Virus record (IMG/VR): IMGVR_UViG_3300025151_000058
Location: 1-48,952 of that record
Reading direction: 5' to 3' (one strand)
From: a virus
Length of the DNA: 48,952 nt
The notes under the pieces were generated by a model, which saw only the letters and a list, made by a program, of their open reading frames with translations, was not told where the DNA came from and did not search any database. This document shows, in pieces, positions 1 through 6,685 of the stretch. Within the stretch, counting starts at the first letter, position 1. Each line of letters opens with the position of its first letter. Position numbers and translations under genes: made by a program.

Positions 1-71
1 TCCCGGTAAACCGTGGCTATAACTTTCTGGGGGTTGCCGTCAGAATCAATTACCGTGATGGGCATTTTCAT
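1..71 (-). CDS. Partial small phage protein, cut by the left edge
   Basis: The start ATG is at 69-71 on the minus strand with a GGAG Shine-Dalgarno (79-82) seven bases upstream. The visible protein begins MKMPITVIDSDGNPQKV and runs off the window. The start lies inside the end of the zinc-protein gene 46-279 (26-base overlap), as expected for a translationally coupled last gene. No family is recognised from 23 residues. Confidence 0.5.
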   Translation of the reverse strand, partial: MKMPITVIDSDGNPQKVIATVYR

Positions 72-279
72 TTGTCATCTCCACAATTTTTTGAGCATCG
101 GGGTGGTCCTCACGGACTTCCTCTTCCGTCTCGTAACCCCACTCACGAAAAACTTGCTGACCCTCGCCGCAACACTCGGGACACGGTCTAGGTATCTCAA
201 GCGTTTCGCTAGCTCTTCGGTAGAGCTTACCGTATCCGTCGCACTCGCGGCAGGGCAGTGTCACTTCGAACGTAGGCAT
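46..279 (-). CDS. DnaJ-type zinc-finger small protein
   Basis: A 77-residue protein with two CxxCxGxG-like knuckles: C10-x2-C13-x-G-x-G at residues 10-17, and C33-x2-C36 followed by GEG. This is the cysteine-rich repeat of the DnaJ central domain without a J-domain or substrate-binding domain. The rest is acidic (EEEVREDHPDA). The start overlaps the stop of the upstream 18-codon frame (TAATG). Free-standing DnaJ zinc modules occur in phages, and some marine phage polymerases carry one as an insertion. The polymerase in this window has none. A zinc-stabilised protein-protein or nucleic-acid adaptor is the most that can be inferred. Confidence 0.75.
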   Translation of the reverse strand: MPTFEVTLPCRECDGYGKLYRRASETLEIPRPCPECCGEGQQVFREWGYETEEEVREDHPDAQKIVEMTNENAHHGN

Positions 280-335
280 TAGAGAAACAGGGTTCGAATC
301 AGGTTTTCGAGAAAAATAGTGATTAGCTGTTCCAT
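279..335 (-). CDS. Possible 18-residue peptide with strong RBS
   Basis: The short frame MEQLITIFLENLIRTLFL starts at 335, behind AGGAGAAAGAC, and its TAA overlaps the ATG of the DnaJ-type zinc protein (TAATG). The peptide is amphipathic and hydrophobic. It could be a real micro-protein or a leader whose translation delivers ribosomes to the next gene. Evidence is only the RBS and the overlap. Confidence 0.4.
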   Translation of the reverse strand: MEQLITIFLENLIRTLFL

Positions 336-344
336 GTCTTTCTC

Positions 345-1460
345 CTATTTAAATGCAGGCCCGGTCACCCACCCGACGAGCGAGTGCCGTGTGCCTTTTG
401 TTACGGGAGTTACTTCATGCAGCGCATAGCTTGGAAAGAAAGTGATAGCGCCTTGGTCGCGGTCTGCGGGCTTTGGGTCGCTGTCGAGATGAACGATCAG
501 GTCACCACCCTCGTACGAGTCCGGCGGAGATAGCTGAACACTGAAGCTTAGCTTCCGGTGATCCAGCGTCTCGTTATCAGGTACGCCCGCATCAACGTGC
601 CGCCCGTAGAAGCCCTTGTCGCCGTTTTGGTATGTTCCGAACTGAAGGTTCTGGATGCTTCTAAGATCGAACTGGAACCCGCTTTCGTTAGCAGCCACTA
701 CCTCACCGCAAAGCGTTTCAAATATCCAGCGGTTTTCAGGCACATCGGAGTAAAGAAACTGAACGTCGGTCACGCGTACCTCGTCATTAACAACCCCGGA
801 TCCAACCTCCGCTGGTTTCTGTTCAGAAGCGCGGCCTTTCTGTTCTCGGCAAGCCGACACTATCTCAGCGCACTGACTGACGCTGAACACGCCCCGTTTA
901 TGAAAGGTTTGAAAGTTGGGGATTTGGTACAGGCCCCACTGAAACGTGTGAGGCTTTTCAACAGGAGGCGGTGCCTCTACGGCCTTTCCTTCTTCGAAGT
1001 ATACTCTCCATTCGATATGCCATTTTTGCTCGAAAGGCTCTCTTTCGAAAACAACATCCTCGTCATAAAAAACGGCCACGCCCGGGCGCATGTTTATCTC
1101 TTTGCCTGCCGCAGTCGTAAGGCCCCAGTCCTTCCATACGCCGTCGCAGTGTGAAGACAGGCAGAGCTTTAACCAGTACCTTCGAGAGGTCGCCTTGGGC
1201 GCTTTTTCACGAATACCTCCCGAATCGGGGGGTTTTATCAAAACGCATTCTTGTGAGGTAACGACGAGGCTTTTCCCGATGGAGTCTCCCAGCTTTTTTG
1301 CAGCCTGCTCCGCGTAGGCTTGCAGTATGGACGGTTCCTTCGCCTCCGGCTTTGGCTCAATAGAGCCGCCAGACTTCACGTCAAAAAGGGCCTTAACGAT
1401 TTCTCCCCGCTCAGCGCTGGAGATAAAGTCGTTCATTTCAATCAAAAGGGGCTCGCTCAT
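345..1460 (-). CDS. 2OG-Fe(II) oxygenase, PKHD/PiuC-like, with extra N-terminal domain
   Basis: A 371-residue protein. The C-terminal half has the complete iron and 2-oxoglutarate set of the prolyl-4-hydroxylase-like oxygenases: H288-x-D290 in YGRHVDAG, distal H348 in YALHEV, and R358 ten residues later in GTRHSLVGW. Residues 305-325 (SFSVQLSPPDSYEGGDL) match the family core strand. The N-terminal 160 residues look like a second, degenerate copy of the fold: DFISSAERGEIV start, a YWLKLCLS strand, and a closing KWHIEWRVYF strand without a clear HxD. The family uses O2 and 2-oxoglutarate to hydroxylate protein, nucleic acid or small substrates, and these enzymes are frequent in marine phages. 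The substrate is unknown. The start overlaps the previous stop by ATGA. It belongs to the short operon driven from 1849-1877. Confidence 0.85.
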   Translation of the reverse strand: MSEPLLIEMNDFISSAERGEIVKALFDVKSGGSIEPKPEAKEPSILQAYAEQAAKKLGDSIGKSLVVTSQECVLIKPPDSGGIREKAPKATSRRYWLKLCLSSHCDGVWKDWGLTTAAGKEINMRPGVAVFYDEDVVFEREPFEQKWHIEWRVYFEEGKAVEAPPPVEKPHTFQWGLYQIPNFQTFHKRGVFSVSQCAEIVSACREQKGRASEQKPAEVGSGVVNDEVRVTDVQFLYSDVPENRWIFETLCGEVVAANESGFQFDLRSIQNLQFGTYQNGDKGFYGRHVDAGVPDNETLDHRKLSFSVQLSPPDSYEGGDLIVHLDSDPKPADRDQGAITFFPSYALHEVTPVTKGTRHSLVGWVTGPAFK

Positions 1461-1639
1461 TCGTCTGGCTTTCCCTCTTCGATAGTCTCGCCCATTTGCG
1501 TTAGCTTCGAAGCCATCCGTCCGTGGTCCAGAATTATTTTGCGGACCATCTTACGCGGAACAGCGACGTTTTTTGAACGGCCTTTCTGCGTGATAGCAGC
1601 AAGCTCGTGGTATTCGTCCTCGGGAGTGTAAAGTTTCAT
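1457..1639 (-). CDS. Small protein, unknown function
   Basis: Sixty residues starting MKLYTPEDEYHEL. The ATG at 1637-1639 was chosen because it overlaps the upstream stop as ATGA, whereas the more upstream ATG at 1660 has no ribosome site. The protein has a basic central stretch (KNVAVPRKMVRKIILDH) and an acidic tail. No recognised family. It is second in a three-to-six-gene operon leading into the 2OG oxygenase. Confidence 0.6.
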   Translation of the reverse strand: MKLYTPEDEYHELAAITQKGRSKNVAVPRKMVRKIILDHGRMASKLTQMGETIEEGKPDE

Positions 1640-1821
1640 CCTCTTTGCACCCGCTTCCATGCGGCACGAAGAGCCTCGGCCTTTAAAAAACCTTCGGGGT
1701 CTTTTAGGCCCCCACTTTCCTGCAAGCGCTCGGCTTCCATCCTTACGGCTTTATCCACCCACTTCACCGCCTGAGCCCAGTTCTGGACCTCTTCGACGGC
1801 GTTCATATACTTGCTTTCCAT
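1636..1821 (-). CDS. Small helical protein, unknown function
   Basis: The start is placed at 1821 (MESKYMNAVEEVQNW), where AAGGAGATGACC precedes the ATG. The longer open frame would start at 1863, which lies upstream of the predicted transcription start (about 1842) and inside the promoter spacer. The 61-residue product is alpha-helical, with mixed charge and Trp residues. First gene of the leftmost operon. Unknown function. Confidence 0.65.
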   Translation of the reverse strand: MESKYMNAVEEVQNWAQAVKWVDKAVRMEAERLQESGGLKDPEGFLKAEALRAAWKRVQRG

Positions 1822-1848
1822 GGTCATCTCCTTGGTTAAAGACAACCC

Positions 1849-1877
1849 CTTATAATCTCCCATACTTACAGCGTCAA
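1849..1877 (-). promoter_or_regulatory. Sigma-70 promoter for the leftmost operon
   Basis: On the minus strand, TTGACG (1872-1877), 17 bases, then TATAAG (1849-1854). Both boxes match the bacterial consensus in five of six bases. It lies immediately after the terminator at 1879-1920, so it restarts transcription for the genes 1821 to 1. Best sigma-70-like promoter seen in the window. Confidence 0.8.
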
Positions 1878-1878
1878 C

Positions 1879-1920
1879 AAAAAAAACGCCCCCGCACTGA
1901 TGGGTAAGTGCGAGGGCGTT
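1879..1920 (-). terminator. Intrinsic terminator after the SleB/zinc-ribbon operon
   Basis: Inverted repeat of 14 bases per arm (1885-1898 with 1907-1920; one mismatch, eight-base loop), followed on the minus strand by an eight-T run (1879-1886). The plus strand also ends in GTTTT, so weak bidirectional use is possible, although no plus-strand gene approaches it. Confidence 0.85.
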
Positions 1921-1939
1921 TTACAACCACGGAGAAAAC

Positions 1940-2000
1940 CGGTTCACGTATGAACCGATAGAAAACCTATGCGATACGCTTCGCTAGGTCAACCACCTAG
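1940..2000. repeat. Two small perfect inverted repeats before the terminator
   Basis: CGGTTCA-CGTA-TGAACCG at 1940-1957, and CTAGGT-CAACC-ACCTAG at 1984-2000. The second spans the stop codon of the zinc-ribbon gene. Neither has a T-tract. They may be 3' mRNA-stabilising hairpins or protein-binding sites near the 1849-1877 promoter. Confidence 0.4.
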
Positions 2001-2156
2001 TCCACTAAATATCCCAGAATTTTTACATTCGTCGCAGATAAACATGCCCTTCTCGACAAGCTTTACCTTTTGGCAGGTCAGGCATTTTTTTCGTACGTGA
2101 GTGCCGCGCTCTATTCTACGATCTTCAATCTTTTTTTGTTCTTTGGAAGAGACCAT
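1989..2156 (-). CDS. Zinc-ribbon small protein
   Basis: A 55-residue protein starting MVSSKEQKK. It carries a CLTC motif, about 14 residues, then CDEC, which makes a classical four-Cys ribbon. The frame stays open further upstream, but that part lies inside the SleB gene in another frame and has no coding character, so the internal ATG is preferred. It overlaps SleB by 46 bases and lacks a strong Shine-Dalgarno, suggesting coupled translation. Similar tiny zinc ribbons are common in marine phages. A DNA- or RNA-polymerase-interacting role is possible but unproven. Confidence 0.6.
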   Translation of the reverse strand: MVSSKEQKKIEDRRIERGTHVRKKCLTCQKVKLVEKGMFICDECKNSGIFSGLGG

Positions 2157-2560
2157 CGGTAGAACACATGCTTGTTTATCTGGACGACGCGGTGCTTCGT
2201 TGCTGCCCAGCTTGGTAGCACATAGTCGGCGTGATAGAAAGTCGAACCCTCGGTTGGGTCCATTATCGTCCGTGACAGTACAAGTTCCGAGATCCGTGTT
2301 GCGCGGAGCTTGGCCGCCTTGTCCCGCATCTTGTCGCTCTTGCCGTCGCAATAAAAAGAGAACTGACATTTGTGGCGGACAGGCGCACCTGACCGATAGA
2401 CAGGCCCCTGCTTTACGACACTGCAAACGTCGTTCGGAAACCGCCGGTCTTCTACGCGGTTCATTATCACGGTGGCGACGGCCACCTGACCGACCATGGG
2501 CTCCCCTCTCGCCTCGAAATACACGGCGGTGGCGAGGCAGAGGAGTGCGGCGGCAACCAT
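2111..2560 (-). CDS. Cell wall hydrolase, SleB family
   Basis: A 149-residue protein matching the SleB/Hydrolase_2 fold. The hallmark YFEARGEP (residues 14-21) holds the catalytic glutamate and is followed by GQVAVATVIMNRV, then RFPNDVCSVV and CQFSFYCDGKSD, then GSTFYHADYV. The family cleaves peptidoglycan glycan strands as a lytic transglycosylase. A short hydrophobic N-terminus (VAAALLCLATAV) could serve as an uncleaved signal, but it overlaps the start of the domain. The start overlaps the upstream stop (TAATG). It sits in a small operon next to replication genes, far from the holin and the M15 peptidase. That placement leaves open a role in lysis or an earlier role. Confidence 0.85.
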   Translation of the reverse strand: MVAAALLCLATAVYFEARGEPMVGQVAVATVIMNRVEDRRFPNDVCSVVKQGPVYRSGAPVRHKCQFSFYCDGKSDKMRDKAAKLRATRISELVLSRTIMDPTEGSTFYHADYVLPSWAATKHRVVQINKHVFYRWSLPKNKKRLKIVE

Positions 2561-2694
2561 TACCGGCCCTGCCCGCGATACTTCTTAAAATTGCGACGCT
2601 TATGCTTGTTCTTGGGCCGCGACAGGTGGCTTGCGCCTATCGACGTGCGCTTCTTGACAGGCTTCTCACGAAACTGAGCAACTACCTTAGCCAT
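2560..2694 (-). CDS. Small very basic protein (44 aa)
   Basis: The frame begins MAKVVAQFREKPVKKRTS and ends in a Lys/Arg-rich tail (KNKHKRRNFKKYRGQGR). It sits between the ribbon-helix-helix gene (8-base overlap) and SleB (TAATG overlap). Length, charge and tight packing argue that it is real. Nucleic-acid binding is plausible. No family recognised. Confidence 0.6.
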   Translation of the reverse strand: MAKVVAQFREKPVKKRTSIGASHLSRPKNKHKRRNFKKYRGQGR

Positions 2695-2881
2695 CGGCAG
2701 AGTCGGTCGATAGAGTTACCTTCGAAGCTTCAATCGGATGGCTCTGACGAAAAACCTCAGATTCGGCAATATGGATCTGAAGCATGCCGCTGATGCTGCG
2801 CCCCTCTTTCTGAGAGCGCTGCTTTACCTCGTGGTAGGTCTGGATCGGCACCAAAATGCTTTTCCACTTGGTTGTGTCCAT
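2687..2881 (-). CDS. Ribbon-helix-helix (Arc/CopG-like) protein
   Basis: Sixty-four residues. The N-terminus WKSILVPIQTYHEVK followed by SQKEGRSISGMLQIHI fits the pattern of one beta strand plus two helices of ribbon-helix-helix DNA-binding dimers. A polar tail of about 20 residues follows. An AAGGAG site precedes the ATG. As first gene after a terminator and a candidate promoter (2909-2937), it could autoregulate this operon. The fold is inferred from pattern only. Confidence 0.6.
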   Translation of the reverse strand: MDTTKWKSILVPIQTYHEVKQRSQKEGRSISGMLQIHIAESEVFRQSHPIEASKVTLSTDSADG

Positions 2882-2908
2882 GTCTGGTCTCCTTGTTGAA
2901 TGTACGCG

Positions 2909-2937
2909 AACATATAGGAGTTCCTGCGGTCCTGCAA
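2909..2937 (-). promoter_or_regulatory. Candidate promoter for the RHH/SleB operon
   Basis: TTGCAG (2932-2937), 17 bases, TATGTT (2909-2914) on the minus strand. TATATG overlaps at 15-base spacing. It lies directly after the polymerase terminator and 28 bases before the RHH start codon. Sequence match is moderate and position is good. Confidence 0.45.
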
Positions 2938-2962
2938 GAAAAAACCCCGCCCGAAGGCGGGG
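2938..2962 (-). terminator. Intrinsic terminator of the replication operon
   Basis: Seven-base-pair GC stem (2945-2951 with 2956-2962) closed by a TTCG tetraloop on the minus strand and followed by seven T (2938-2944). It lies 32 bases after the DNA polymerase stop codon. Confidence 0.9.
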
Positions 2963-2994
2963 TAAGTTTAGGGAGGTAATTGCGGAGGAAGGGA

Positions 2995-4887
2995 CTACTC
3001 CGCGTCGCCCCAGCTAGCGCCAATCTCTATGTCGCAACGACTGGGGACATCTAATTCTATCGCATCTGTCATTATATTTGCAATAGAAAGCGCCTCTTCT
3101 TTTCCGGTGACAGAAACCGCTAATTCATCGTGTATTTGAATCAGAGGAATCTTTCCAGTTTGGTACACGTCCACCATGGCCTGCTTTGTCATATCCGCGG
3201 CAGACGCCTGAATAAGCCGGTTTAAAGCCTTATAGGTGTAGGCCCGCTTCAGCCGAGTCGTCTGACCGTATTGGCGCACGGCTTCGTGATACGGCAGGGC
3301 CTTGTTCATTTCGAACGTATCGGGCTCCCAGAGGTCAAACCGGCACTTGCGGCCTTTTAGGGATCGGATAGACCCGCCACTGTCTTTGTCGTTGAGCCTG
3401 TCGGTTACGCCGCGCATCAGCATCTTCACGAAGGGAACGCGCTCGTGATACTGATTGACCAGTTCCTTCGACTCTTCGATAGGGATGTCCAACTGCTCGG
3501 CCATCTTCTTGGCCCCCATCCCGTACATCATACCGAGATTGATGGTCTTTGCCTGCTTGCGGCTGATCTGAGCCATCTCAGCGACCATCGTGTGGAAGTC
3601 CATCTTCGGATCTTCCCGATATCCGGTAACGAACTCTTCGACGCCGCGCAGCGGAACGCTACGAGCCTTGCCGAAGACCGAGGCGTAATGGACCAAGATC
3701 CGTGGTTCCTGTTGCGAGAAGTCAATACTCGCCCACTCCTCCCCCTCTTCCGGCAGGAACAGCCTCCGGATCATCGGACCGAGTTCCGGGTCTCGTGCAG
3801 GGATTTGCTGGAGGTTCGGGTTATTCATCGATATCCGACCCGAGACGGTGCCTCCATCGTCAGACCTAATCTGGTTTATATGCCCGTGAATGCGCCCGTC
3901 GTCGCCGACGTGCTTCATAATGCTGCTAATGAACGTGCCCTGAATTTTGTTCAGCGCCCGGGCTTCGACCACCATCTTCGCCAGCGGGTGTTCGTGACTC
4001 GACAGGAACGCTTTCGTAAAACTGGGAGCGCCCGCCGCGGTCCTTGGGTAGGACACCGAGAGCTTATCGAACGCGTCCGCCAGACTTTTGGCGGCCCAGA
4101 TCTCGACGTGGTTGCCGACCAGCTTTTTGATTTCCGCCAGTGTGTTCTTCTCGCGACGTATCAGCGAGTCCCGTGCCTTATCTGCCTCGTCTAAATCTAC
4201 CCGAACGCCGCGAGAGGTCATGTCAACCAGACACGGCAGGAGATTATGCTCTAGGTCCACGATCTCCTGAAGGCCTTCTTGCCCGACCTTTACTTTGAAA
4301 AAGTTCCAAAGCTCCAAGGTCAATTCAGCGTCAGTCTGGGCGTAAGGCCCGACGTGCATGGCGGGGAGCTTCCACATCTCAGCCTTCGGGTCTAACCCAA
4401 ACTCTCTCGCCGCAGCGATTAGCTCCTTCTCAGACTTAACCTTGTCCAGATAGTCATAGGCTACGGAGTTAAGCGCGAACGACCGACGGTTTTCATCCAA
4501 CAGACTGGCGACGACCATGGTGTCGATAATGCGCCCGTTAACCTCTATGCCGTGAGCCCGAAGCCAACCGACATCGTATTGCGCGTTGTGAAAGATCTTA
4601 TCGGCGTCCGTGGCGCAGACGCGCTTCATCCAGTTTTCGACCAGCCGACGGTCTAGGTTACCGCCGCCCATATGCCCTACCGGGTAGTAAGCGCACCACC
4701 CGTCCACGGCGACGGCGTACCCGACAACCTCACCGTTTTTGACGGGCCAACCCGGACCCCGCTGCATGAGGTCCGGGTCGCGTGTTTCAAGGTCGATTGC
4801 AATTTGCTTTGCGCTAGACAGGTCCGGAAAGTCAGAGGGCGGAACCCACTCGCTTTTCGGCGCAAACATAGCCATTTGAAGGCTCAT
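2995..4887 (-). CDS. polA: DNA polymerase I, family A
   Basis: A 630-residue replicative polymerase with a 3'-5' exonuclease domain (DxE at residues 32-34 in IDLETRDPDL; later FHNAQYDVGWL) and a polymerase domain. Motif A is SIDFSQQEPRIL. The O-helix motif RKQAKTINLGMMYGMG contains the conserved Arg, Lys and Tyr. Motif C is QIHDE at about 584-588. There is no 5'-nuclease domain, as in T7-type phage polymerases, and no DnaJ insertion between exonuclease and palm. The start overlaps the upstream small gene by ATGA. It is last in the replication operon and is followed by a strong terminator. Confidence 0.95.
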   Translation of the reverse strand: MSLQMAMFAPKSEWVPPSDFPDLSSAKQIAIDLETRDPDLMQRGPGWPVKNGEVVGYAVAVDGWCAYYPVGHMGGGNLDRRLVENWMKRVCATDADKIFHNAQYDVGWLRAHGIEVNGRIIDTMVVASLLDENRRSFALNSVAYDYLDKVKSEKELIAAAREFGLDPKAEMWKLPAMHVGPYAQTDAELTLELWNFFKVKVGQEGLQEIVDLEHNLLPCLVDMTSRGVRVDLDEADKARDSLIRREKNTLAEIKKLVGNHVEIWAAKSLADAFDKLSVSYPRTAAGAPSFTKAFLSSHEHPLAKMVVEARALNKIQGTFISSIMKHVGDDGRIHGHINQIRSDDGGTVSGRISMNNPNLQQIPARDPELGPMIRRLFLPEEGEEWASIDFSQQEPRILVHYASVFGKARSVPLRGVEEFVTGYREDPKMDFHTMVAEMAQISRKQAKTINLGMMYGMGAKKMAEQLDIPIEESKELVNQYHERVPFVKMLMRGVTDRLNDKDSGGSIRSLKGRKCRFDLWEPDTFEMNKALPYHEAVRQYGQTTRLKRAYTYKALNRLIQASAADMTKQAMVDVYQTGKIPLIQIHDELAVSVTGKEEALSIANIMTDAIELDVPSRCDIEIGASWGDAE

Positions 4888-5129
4888 TTTTTCTTCCTCG
4901 CTCGTCGCGCCGCGGGACGGGGCCTGCCCCGGCGTACGCGAGCCTTCGCTACCGCAGTTTTTTCCTCGTTAGGCATTCGCCTCCGAACTGACCGAAGAAG
5001 GTCTTCGGAGATGTTCATTGCCGTGGCCGTTGAGATAGGCACCATGAAATCGAGGCCTTTTTGCTTGTCCACGATGCGGAACTTTATGGGCTCGTCAGGG
5101 CCCTCGTCGTACGGAATAATTAGTGGCAA
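4884..5129 (-). CDS. Small protein with very basic tail, replication operon
   Basis: Eighty-one residues: an N-terminal half of strands and helix (FRIVDKQKGLDFMVPISTAT), then a C-terminal tail composed almost only of Arg, Lys, Pro and Ala (residues 66-81). It overlaps the helicase stop and the polymerase start. Position between helicase and polymerase suggests a DNA-binding accessory factor. No family recognised. Confidence 0.6.
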   Translation of the reverse strand: MPLIIPYDEGPDEPIKFRIVDKQKGLDFMVPISTATAMNISEDLLRSVRRRMPNEEKTAVAKARVRRGRPRPAARRARKKK

Positions 5130-6685
5130 AACTGATAAGCCTCCCTAGATGATTCGGGCTCGACAAGGAAAAGGTTTTCCTTTGCGCGAGTTATCCCAAC
5201 ATAAAACGTCCGGTGAAGGTCGTTACTGCCCGCAGTATCTTTCTCCGCCTCCCGTAAAGCAGCATAGCTACAGTCGGTATAAAGAACGACGTTTCGGGCC
5301 TCGCCCCCTTTTGCTCCGTGAATCGTGGAGACCGTGATTCGAGGCTTGTGAGCCAGTTCTTCACCCCGCCTTTCCGCCGCCTGAATGTAGGCAATCTGCC
5401 CCTCCGGAGCTTTCGTCAGAACCGTGGGCCATGGGGCGTCTTGCAAAACCAAAAGACCTTCGGACTCGGCCAGTACATCATACCCGATTTCTTCCTCGTC
5501 ATCGACATTTGGTAGGGCTTTGTATCCACGTCGAACGCCTACCCCAACTTCCAGAAAAGAGTACATGTTTCGAGCTTTTGCTCCAGTTACCTTTTCGCCT
5601 GCCTGCAAAGCCTTCCAGCAAACCACGGCGTCTATCAGCTTCTGGCTGCCCTTTTTCCGACCGTGCTTAGTTTCGAAAAGATATCCGGCTTGCGATAGCA
5701 GAATTTCAGCGTCTTCCAGCATGTAGTTGCACTGCCCTAGCACAAGCCAGTCGCTCTCCGCCATTTCGGGTAGTATCGACTCGATACCCCTGATGTACTG
5801 GACGGAGCCGTCGATACCCTGTGGCTCATACTTTTTAGGCAGCCGCCCTTCGACGCGAGAGACCACGCTTTCGGCTAGTTCGTGAACCCTTCTAGGAACA
5901 CGCCAGCTTGTTGCTAGAATTTCCGAGGCCCCTTCTAGGCCCAAAAACTGTTCAACGTCTGCCCCGGCCCACCGGAATATGGCTTGGTCGTCGTCTCCGG
6001 CCACGATTACGCGGTTAGCGGTTTTTTCAGCGATTTTATGAACGACGTGCCATTGAAGCTTCGACAAGTCCTGCGCCTCGTCAACGAAAACCGTATCAAA
6101 AGTCGGACAGGTACTGTCCGCCAGTTCAATAAAGAGGAGGAGCATGTCGGTAAAGTCATAACGACGCTCACCCGACTTGTAGTCCTCATACACCCGGCTC
6201 AGGTAATCGACCAAGGGCCAAGACTGGTTGTTAGTGACGCCCCACTCCTCGTAAGCTTGCCGCAGAGGGATCTCTTTGACCTTCGCCATGTTTATAAGAC
6301 CCATGACCGTTTCCTTGTTGGGAAGAGCAAGGCCAAAGTTTTCAGCGTCCGGGTTAGTCGCGGTCGCTTCAAACTCAAAGCCGGTCAGGTCAGTCATGTC
6401 CCTCCAGTTTTCTTTATCCATCAACTGGTCGAACTTTATGCCGCTGTGCATAAAACAAAAACTGTGCAGCGTCCGAAAGTAGGGCAGATCATCAGGGCCC
6501 ATGTTGAGCCGTTCCAATGCTCGGTCACGCGCTTCGTAGGCCGCCTTCTTTGTAAATCCGAAGTAACCGATTCGTCCGGGAGCGACGCCACTGTCGATCA
6601 GGTCAGCGACCATGTTAATAAGGTGCGTTGTTTTGCCGGTGCCGGGCGGACCGAAAACGCGCAAAAATTTAGAATGGGATGTCAT
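5120..6685 (-). CDS. UvrD/Rep-like superfamily 1 DNA helicase
   Basis: A 521-residue protein with Walker A GPPGTGKT (12-19), motif Ia GFTKKAA, Walker B DEAQD (202-206), motif III GDDDQAIFRWAGAD (230-243), and motif V/VI region TIHGAKGGEARNVV and FYVGITRAK near the C-terminus. These define UvrD/Rep-type 3'-5' helicases. It is somewhat shorter than host UvrD (about 720 residues), with reduced 1B/2B insertions. It overlaps the primase stop by 17 bases. Likely the replicative or recombination helicase, because no DnaB-type helicase is seen in the window. Confidence 0.9.
   Translation of the reverse strand: MTSHSKFLRVFGPPGTGKTTHLINMVADLIDSGVAPGRIGYFGFTKKAAYEARDRALERLNMGPDDLPYFRTLHSFCFMHSGIKFDQLMDKENWRDMTDLTGFEFEATATNPDAENFGLALPNKETVMGLINMAKVKEIPLRQAYEEWGVTNNQSWPLVDYLSRVYEDYKSGERRYDFTDMLLLFIELADSTCPTFDTVFVDEAQDLSKLQWHVVHKIAEKTANRVIVAGDDDQAIFRWAGADVEQFLGLEGASEILATSWRVPRRVHELAESVVSRVEGRLPKKYEPQGIDGSVQYIRGIESILPEMAESDWLVLGQCNYMLEDAEILLSQAGYLFETKHGRKKGSQKLIDAVVCWKALQAGEKVTGAKARNMYSFLEVGVGVRRGYKALPNVDDEEEIGYDVLAESEGLLVLQDAPWPTVLTKAPEGQIAYIQAAERRGEELAHKPRITVSTIHGAKGGEARNVVLYTDCSYAALREAEKDTAGSNDLHRTFYVGITRAKENLFLVEPESSREAYQFCH

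Noticed and set aside
2157-2426. Upstream extension of the zinc-ribbon frame inside SleB
   Set aside because: It overlaps the convincing SleB domain in another frame, and its composition is random. Only the C-terminal 55 residues look like a protein.
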